From assembly GCA_027064285.1 (NCBI GenBank), contig JAMOPX010000052.1:1-19226 (forward strand): a DNA stretch of 19,226 nucleotides, read 5' to 3'. This DNA is from Desulfobacterales bacterium. GTDB taxonomy: Bacteria > Desulfobacterota > DSM-4660 > Desulfatiglandales > JALVZP01. Position 1 is the stretch's first letter. Each line of letters begins with the position of its first letter. Below are positions 14,827 to 19,226 of the stretch, one piece after another. The notes below the pieces were generated by a model. That model saw only the letters and a list, made by a program, of their open reading frames with translations, was not told the DNA's origin and did not search any database. A program made the translations under genes and the position numbers.

Positions 14827-16119
14827 ATGATTTTAATCAAAGGCGGCACTGTTGTTGACCCTGTAAAAGATAGGATAGAAAAGTTAGATATAGTCATTGA
14901 TAAAGATAGAATAAAAGACCTTGTTCCGTGTGGCAAGATTTTTGAATCAGACCAGTTTGAATTTATAATAGATGCTCAAGGAATGATAATAACTCGTGGG
15001 CTCGTTGATATGCATGTGCATTTAAGAGAGCCAGGCCATGAATACAAAGAAGATATAAGGTCTGGTACATTGGCTGCTGTAGCAGGAGGCTTTACAGATA
15101 TTGCATGTATGCCAAATACAGATCCTGTAAATGATAATGCTTCTGTTACAAAATTTATATTGGAAAAGGCTGCATCTCAAGGATTCTGTAGAGTTCATCC
15201 TATAGCTGCTATTACAGTTGCTCAACAGGGGAAGAAACTCACCGAATTTGGTGAGCTCAAGAAAGTTGGTGCTGTTGCTGTTTCTGATGATGGAAAATCG
15301 GTGTTAAATAGTGATCTTATGAGAAGGGCATTAGAATATGCAAGTTACTGTGGACTTGCTGTGATCTCCCATTGTGAAGATCCTTTTATCTCAGAAGGGG
15401 GAGTGATGCACGAAGGAAGGATATCTACTCAGCTTGGACTTCCGGGAATTCCTGCTGCTTCAGAAGAGATAATGGTAGCAAGGGATATTCTCCTTTCAAA
15501 GCTAACCAAATGTCCCGTTCATATTGCTCATGTAAGTACAGCAGGTTCGGTCCAGCTTATAAAGATGGCAAAAGAACAGGGTATCCCTGTTACAGCAGAA
15601 ACAGCTCCTCATTATTTTTCATTAGATCATACGGCTGTTATGGATTATGATACCAATACCAAAGTAAATCCTCCTTTGAGGACAGAGGAAGATGTAGAGG
15701 CTATAAAGAGTGCCTTAAAAGAAGACATCATTGATGTTATTGCCACAGATCATGCTCCCCACAGTCCTCTTGAAAAAGAGGTAGAATTTGACAGAGCAGA
15801 ATTTGGAATGATCGGGCTCCAAAGCGCAGTTCCTCTTGTTTTGGATCTGGTGAGAGAAGGAGTGCTTGAGCTTACCCAAGCTATAAAAAAGCTTTCTGTT
15901 AACCCTGCCTTTATATTAAACATTTCTTGGGAAAATATTAATATAGGACAAAAGGCTAATTTGACTATAATTGACCCAGAGTTTGAGTATGTTTTAACAG
16001 AAGAGATGATACTTTCTAAAAGCAAGAATACCCCTTTTTTAGGAAAAAAACTAAAAGGTCTGGTAAAATTTACATTTGTAGATGGGGAGCTGAAATTTAC
16101 CTCAAAGCTCAAGTTCTAA
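14827..16119 (+). CDS. pyrC: dihydroorotase
   Basis: The 430-residue amidohydrolase interconverts N-carbamoyl-aspartate and dihydroorotate. The metal ligands appear intact: H63 and H65 (DMHVHLREPG), D155 (SDDGK), H182 (SHCED), H235 (AHVSTAG) and D308 (ATDHAPHSP). The length, D155 and the lack of a carbamylated-lysine motif fit the class I (Aquifex/Bacillus-type) enzyme, so it is not the inactive PyrC-like partner seen in some pseudomonads. ATG 14827 immediately follows the pyrB stop, with GGGGGA at 14813-14818. The last 18 nt overlap the 3' end of the opposite-strand radical SAM gene. Confidence 0.96.
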   Translation: MILIKGGTVVDPVKDRIEKLDIVIDKDRIKDLVPCGKIFESDQFEFIIDAQGMIITRGLVDMHVHLREPGHEYKEDIRSGTLAAVAGGFTDIACMPNTDPVNDNASVTKFILEKAASQGFCRVHPIAAITVAQQGKKLTEFGELKKVGAVAVSDDGKSVLNSDLMRRALEYASYCGLAVISHCEDPFISEGGVMHEGRISTQLGLPGIPAASEEIMVARDILLSKLTKCPVHIAHVSTAGSVQLIKMAKEQGIPVTAETAPHYFSLDHTAVMDYDTNTKVNPPLRTEEDVEAIKSALKEDIIDVIATDHAPHSPLEKEVEFDRAEFGMIGLQSAVPLVLDLVREGVLELTQAIKKLSVNPAFILNISWENINIGQKANLTIIDPEFEYVLTEEMILSKSKNTPFLGKKLKGLVKFTFVDGELKFTSKLKF

Positions 16120-17592
16120 GTTTTTTCTGCATATTTGCCTGAAGTGATATCCATAAATAGCAAAGGTGACCACAAAAGGAAATAGCTTAGGCTTATGAAA
16201 TAGGGTCCACATCATGGTTTGCCAGTAATGTCTTCTTTCTTTGCCAAAAAGGCCAAGTTTAATATTTGCTTTTATAAATCCTGAGATTCTATCTTTATTA
16301 ATCTGTTCATATATCCTGTCAGGACGAAATTCCTGAAGAAACTTTTTTACTCTATAGTAGTAATTTTCTACAGAATAAATATTCTCCATTACATATTTGT
16401 AACCTTTGATTAATGTATCCATACCCATTTTTGGTATGATATTGGTGCTTCCGTCCACATTGTCTCCTGTAATGCTACCCAGTATGCGCCCTTCCTTTTT
16501 TAATCGTTCATACAGCTTTGTGCCTGCAGGTGCTTGAAGAATTCCTACCATAGCAGTAACTATTCCACTTTCTTGAATAAAGCTTATTTGTCTTTCAAAT
16601 ATATCTGGAGGATCATTGTCAAAACCCACAATAAAACCTGCCTGAACTTCTAAGCCCGCATTCTGTATTCGCCTTATGTCTTTTATTAGGTCTCTTGCTC
16701 TGTTCTGTTTTTTATTGCATTCTTTTAAAGATTCATCTACAGGGGTCTCTATTCCAACAAAAATAGAATCAAAACCTGCTTTAGCCATAAGCTGAAGTAA
16801 TTCAGGATCATCTGCAATATTTATAGAAACCTGAGTATTAAATACTATTCCTTTTTTCCCTTTTTTCCATTCTATTATTGCAGGAAGAAGCTCTTTTTTT
16901 ACAAATTTTTTATTCCCTATAAAATTGTCATCAACAAAAAATATTCTACCTCTCCAGTTTCTTTCATAAATTTGATCCAGTTCATTTATTACCTGTTCTA
17001 CAGTTTTTACCCTGGGCTTATGTCCGAACAGGGCAGTCACATTACAAAATTCACAATTAAATGGACATCCTCTTGATACCTGAATGCTCATGCATACATA
17101 GTCATTCATGTCTATAAGATCCCATTTTGGGACTGGGCTTTTTTGCAAGTCACATACCTTATTTGTAGTGTATACCTTCTTGGGCACACCTTCTTTTAAG
17201 TCATGCAGAAATTCAGGCATGGTAATCTCTGCCTCATTTAGGATAAGATGATCCACTATATCTATATATTCCTTAGGATCACTGCTAAAAAGTGGACCAC
17301 CAGCTATTATTTTTGTATTGGCCTTTTTGCATCTTGATATAATTTCATTTACAGATTTTTTTTGTATGTCCATGGCACTGATAAATACCAGATCTGCCCA
17401 TTTCAGATCTTCTTGGAGTAAGGGGCGGGTATTTAGATCGATAAGTTTAGTATTCCAGTTTTCCGGCAACAATGATGCTATTGTAAGCAGTCCCAATGGA
17501 GGATATGCAGCTTTTTTGTTAATAAATTTTATTGCATACTTAAATCCCCAGAAGGTCTCAGGAACTGCTGGATAAATTAGTAAAGTATTCAT
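16102..17592 (-). CDS. B12-binding-type radical SAM enzyme, HpnP/DUF4070-like
   Basis: The 496-residue protein has an N-terminal Rossmann-like B12-binding region (about 1-140, with YPPLGLLTIASLLP; no DxHxxG motif seen). The radical SAM core carries C176-x3-C180-x2-C183 (RGCPFNCEFC) for the 4Fe-4S cluster. Further conserved parts are VDDNFIGNKKFVKKELLP, FVGIETP and GFIVGFDNDPP, then a C-terminal region like DUF4070. These blocks resemble the hopanoid C2-methylase HpnP group, so a cobalamin-dependent methyl transfer is plausible, but the substrate cannot be assigned. ATG 17592 follows AAAGGAG 8 nt upstream. It is the last gene of the leftward cluster and runs into pyrC. Confidence 0.85.
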   Translation of the reverse strand: MNTLLIYPAVPETFWGFKYAIKFINKKAAYPPLGLLTIASLLPENWNTKLIDLNTRPLLQEDLKWADLVFISAMDIQKKSVNEIISRCKKANTKIIAGGPLFSSDPKEYIDIVDHLILNEAEITMPEFLHDLKEGVPKKVYTTNKVCDLQKSPVPKWDLIDMNDYVCMSIQVSRGCPFNCEFCNVTALFGHKPRVKTVEQVINELDQIYERNWRGRIFFVDDNFIGNKKFVKKELLPAIIEWKKGKKGIVFNTQVSINIADDPELLQLMAKAGFDSIFVGIETPVDESLKECNKKQNRARDLIKDIRRIQNAGLEVQAGFIVGFDNDPPDIFERQISFIQESGIVTAMVGILQAPAGTKLYERLKKEGRILGSITGDNVDGSTNIIPKMGMDTLIKGYKYVMENIYSVENYYYRVKKFLQEFRPDRIYEQINKDRISGFIKANIKLGLFGKERRHYWQTMMWTLFHKPKLFPFVVTFAIYGYHFRQICRKNLELEL

Positions 17593-17609
17593 GGTACAAC
17601 TCCTTTTAT

Positions 17610-17783
17610 TTACTTATAAATCAAAGGGCAATCTTTGCATCCTGACAAAATATCTTTTTTGTCATTGCTCAAAAAACACTTAGACAGCTCACTTTTCTTT
17701 TTTATTACTCTGAGAATACGGGGTTCTGGCTCTTGTTTGGATTTAAGTTTATATAAGAAAAAACATCTGTTGGTGTGTAACAT
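17610..17783 (-). pseudogene. second-frame continuation of the small gene, Cys-containing tail
   Basis: This reading frame is open from ATG 17783 to TAA 17612-17610 (57 codons). Its part after the T-run of the - strand (A-run 17758-17763) reads FLYKLKSKQEPEPRILRVIK, then a lysine-rich stretch, and ends LSGCKDCPLIYK. It overlaps the end of the 64-residue ORF in another frame. One extra T in the run of six would join the two frames into a 96-residue protein with Cys at 75, 88 and 91. Its stop lies 17 nt before the radical SAM start, which fits operon spacing. It could instead be a separate short gene, but ATG 17783 has only a weak AAGAGAAG before it. Family unrecognised. Confidence 0.5.
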
Positions 17784-17899
17784 CTTCTCTTATTCACATA
17801 TGCTGAAGCATTAGGTATTCCCTCTGCAAAAGGAAATATAATAATCTCTACTCTATTAGTTTTTTCATCTATTAAGACTATACCTTGATACTGACTCAT
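17705..17899 (-). CDS. small hypothetical protein, probably frameshifted
   Basis: The 64-residue ORF from ATG 17899 begins MSQYQGIVLIDEKTNRVEII, followed by IFPFAEGIPNASAYVNKRRC. I do not recognise the family. ATG 17899 overlaps the arsR-type stop in an ATGA arrangement, so the two are probably translationally coupled; the longer ATG at 17926 would lie inside that gene. No membrane segment or signal peptide is evident. After residue 46 the reading frame has a T6 run (- strand); downstream the residues lose their regular character while another frame becomes protein-like. The true product may therefore be 96 residues. A link to the regulator or the radical SAM enzyme is inferred from position only. 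Confidence 0.6.
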   Translation of the reverse strand: MSQYQGIVLIDEKTNRVEIIIFPFAEGIPNASAYVNKRRCYTPTDVFSYINLNPNKSQNPVFSE

Positions 17900-18255
17900 T
17901 TTTTTAGGGCTTGCTTTCTTGCACATATGTCTTCTCTATTTATAGAAGGAAGTTTTTTTATTAATTCTACTATCTCTGGTTCATCCTCCAACCACTTTTT
18001 CATATGTTTCAACATTGTTTTCGAATAAGGATTATTATTTTTAGAGAGCTTATAGTTTACCCATAGCCCATCTTTTTCAAATGTTACCAGACCCGCTTCT
18101 TCTAATATTTTCAAATGTTTTGATACTGTTGGTTGAGCAACTCCCAAAGCTGTTTGAAGCTCACAGACACACATCTTTTTTCTTTGTAGCATTTTTATTA
18201 TTTTTACCCTGTTTGGATCAGAAAGAGCTTTCATCACCTTTAGAAATTGCCTCAT
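17896..18255 (-). CDS. ArsR-family winged-helix repressor with CVC motif
   Basis: The 119-residue protein has the ArsR/SmtB fold signatures MKALSDPNRVKIIKMLQ and the recognition helix region VAQPTVSKHLKILEEAGLV, followed by the wing FEKDGLWVNYKLS. C29 and C31 (MCVCEL) match the metalloid-sensing motif ELCVCDL of classical ArsR. C111 near the C-terminus could be a third ligand. Such proteins leave DNA when they bind arsenite, antimonite or other thiophilic metals; the actual inducer here is unknown. ATG 18255 follows GAGGAG. It is 11 nt after the TIM-barrel gene and overlaps the small gene by 4 nt, so it probably regulates its own operon. Confidence 0.9.
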   Translation of the reverse strand: MRQFLKVMKALSDPNRVKIIKMLQRKKMCVCELQTALGVAQPTVSKHLKILEEAGLVTFEKDGLWVNYKLSKNNNPYSKTMLKHMKKWLEDEPEIVELIKKLPSINREDICARKQALKK

Positions 18256-18266
18256 ACAACAGCTCC

Positions 18267-19157
18267 TCAGAACATATTTTTCGCTTTTATTAAGTTTTCT
18301 TTTTTTGCATTTTTATGAACTTCCAGCACCTTTATCACATCTTTTTTTATATCTCTTAACATATTTAATAAATCTAATTCTCCTTCACCTGGTGCCAGAT
18401 GATCTTCTATTCCTTTTACATCATGAATATGTATACCAATCATAGCATCTAAAAAGTTAATTATCAAATTCTTTTGAGAACATATACCCAGTCTTTCCTG
18501 AACCACCGCATGTCCTACGTCATACCAGTATCTAATATTGCTTCCTTTGAACTCTTGAAGTATTACTTTTGCCTCTTCGAGATTGGGAATTTCATGAAAA
18601 TAAAACCTATTTTCTATTCCCAAAAAGATACCGTATTTTTCTGCTGGAATCACCAACTTGTCCAATGCTTTTAGAACAGCGTCCAAATTCTTTTGTCTTA
18701 AAGAATTTCTGATTTTTGTTTGTTCTTCTATAAACTTTTTTCCTTCATTTTGTGTTATCTTGCCCAGTTCAAACAGTTTTTTGAATTCTTCAAAAGGATT
18801 TTCCATATCTACTTTTCCCAAATGAAGCACTACTGCTTTTGCTTCCATTTCATTAGCATATTCCATGGTTCTGAGAGTATATTTTATAGCAGTTGTGTGT
18901 TCATCTTTGTCAGTAGAGGATAGCAGAAATAAGTCTCCACTTCCTTTTATGTTGGGATCATCTGGTTTTGGAAAGTAATTGTGTATACTGGAGACAAATA
19001 GTTTCTTTTTTATAATAGGTTTTATTTTTTGAAACTGACTTTCCGAGATCCTGTATTCTAACTCTATGCTTTCAAATCCTGAATCCAATATGTCAGTTAC
19101 CATTGCTTCTGGATCAGTTAGTTCTTCACTCCAATAACATGTCGATACAGCTACCAT
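18267..19157 (-). CDS. xylose isomerase-like TIM-barrel protein (sugar phosphate isomerase/epimerase family)
   Basis: The 296-residue protein belongs to the AP endonuclease 2/xylose isomerase-like superfamily of metal-dependent TIM barrels. Candidate ligands are E182 (GIENRFYFH), D213 and H216 (YWYDVGHA), H243/H245 (GIHIHDVKG) and E279 (VLEVH). Also conserved are H59, H112 and DHLAPGEGELD at about 252-262. The family contains isomerases, epimerases, hydrolases and endonuclease IV; nothing here fixes the reaction. ATG 19157 follows AGGAGGAG. It is the first gene of the leftward four-gene cluster. The upstream 69 nt to the window end should contain the promoter. Confidence 0.85.
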   Translation of the reverse strand: MVAVSTCYWSEELTDPEAMVTDILDSGFESIELEYRISESQFQKIKPIIKKKLFVSSIHNYFPKPDDPNIKGSGDLFLLSSTDKDEHTTAIKYTLRTMEYANEMEAKAVVLHLGKVDMENPFEEFKKLFELGKITQNEGKKFIEEQTKIRNSLRQKNLDAVLKALDKLVIPAEKYGIFLGIENRFYFHEIPNLEEAKVILQEFKGSNIRYWYDVGHAVVQERLGICSQKNLIINFLDAMIGIHIHDVKGIEDHLAPGEGELDLLNMLRDIKKDVIKVLEVHKNAKKENLIKAKNMF

Positions 19158-19200
19158 AAAAACTCCTCCTATATTCTATATATCAATTCTGACTACCAGA

Positions 19201-19214
19201 TGTATTAAAATACA
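19201..19214. promoter_or_regulatory. possible operator upstream of the leftward cluster
   Basis: TGTATT and AATACA form a 6-bp inverted repeat around AA, 44-57 nt upstream of the TIM-barrel start at 19157. The position suits an operator overlapping a promoter, and an ArsR-type repressor is encoded in the cluster. In AT-rich DNA such a short palindrome may be chance. No convincing -35/-10 pair could be fixed. Confidence 0.2.
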
Positions 19215-19226
19215 GCTAAATTATTA

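Noticed and set aside
16087..16126. Possible terminator at the end of pyrC (GAGCT with AGCTC, then TTTTTT)
   Set aside because: Only five pairs around a 14-nt loop, with ten bases between the stem and the T-run.
17705..17926. Longer start (ATG 17926) for the small hypothetical gene
   Set aside because: Its first nine residues lie entirely within the ArsR-type gene; ATG 17899 forms a typical ATGA coupling.
1..19226. Search for tRNA or rRNA genes, insertion sequences, CRISPR repeats or attachment sites
   Set aside because: None were seen by eye; coding density leaves almost no free space apart from the rpsH-rplF gap.

Overview
The window is an almost complete bacterial str/S10/spc/alpha ribosomal-protein superoperon on the + strand. 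It is followed directly by two pyrimidine-biosynthesis genes and then by a separate four-gene cluster on the - strand. The DNA is AT-rich, Arg codons are mostly AGA/AGG and Ile codons are often ATA. The zinc-binding (Cys-containing) forms of S14, S4, L24 and L36 are all present. The alpha subunit of RNA polymerase has an N-terminus containing RNWRELIKPK, which resembles Desulfobacterota (old Deltaproteobacteria). My inference is an anaerobic, possibly thermophilic, low-GC member of or near Desulfobacterota; the window alone does not prove this.

Layout. 1-126 is the 3' end of tuf (EF-Tu). 146-12359 carries rpsJ, rplC, rplD, rplW, rplB, rpsS, rplV, rpsC, rplP, rpmC, rpsQ, rplN, rplX, rplE, rpsN, rpsH, rplF, rplR, rpsE, rpmD, rplO, secY, infA, rpmJ, rpsM, rpsK and rpsD. 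12387-13872 carries rpoA and rplQ. Spacing is 0-32 nt almost everywhere, with several 1-nt or longer overlaps. The exception is a 146-nt gap between rpsH and rplF, which holds a 15-bp hairpin and an A/T palindrome. adk and map, often found between secY and infA, are absent. pyrB (13900) and pyrC (14827) follow rplQ after only 27 nt, with no visible terminator, so they probably share its transcript. There is no pyrI.

From 16102 to 19157 the genes run leftward: a xylose-isomerase-like TIM-barrel protein, an ArsR-family repressor with a CVC metal(loid)-binding motif, a small unrecognised protein, and a B12-binding-type radical SAM enzyme resembling the HpnP/DUF4070 group. They are tightly packed and look like one regulated operon. 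The radical SAM gene overlaps the 3' end of pyrC tail-to-tail by 18 bp. The small gene looks frameshifted at a run of six A/T pairs: a second open frame continues for about 50 codons and ends 17 nt before the radical SAM start. Correcting one base would give a 96-residue protein with a Cys-rich tail. This cluster is the least conventional part of the window and the best candidate for an undescribed system; its substrate cannot be named from sequence.
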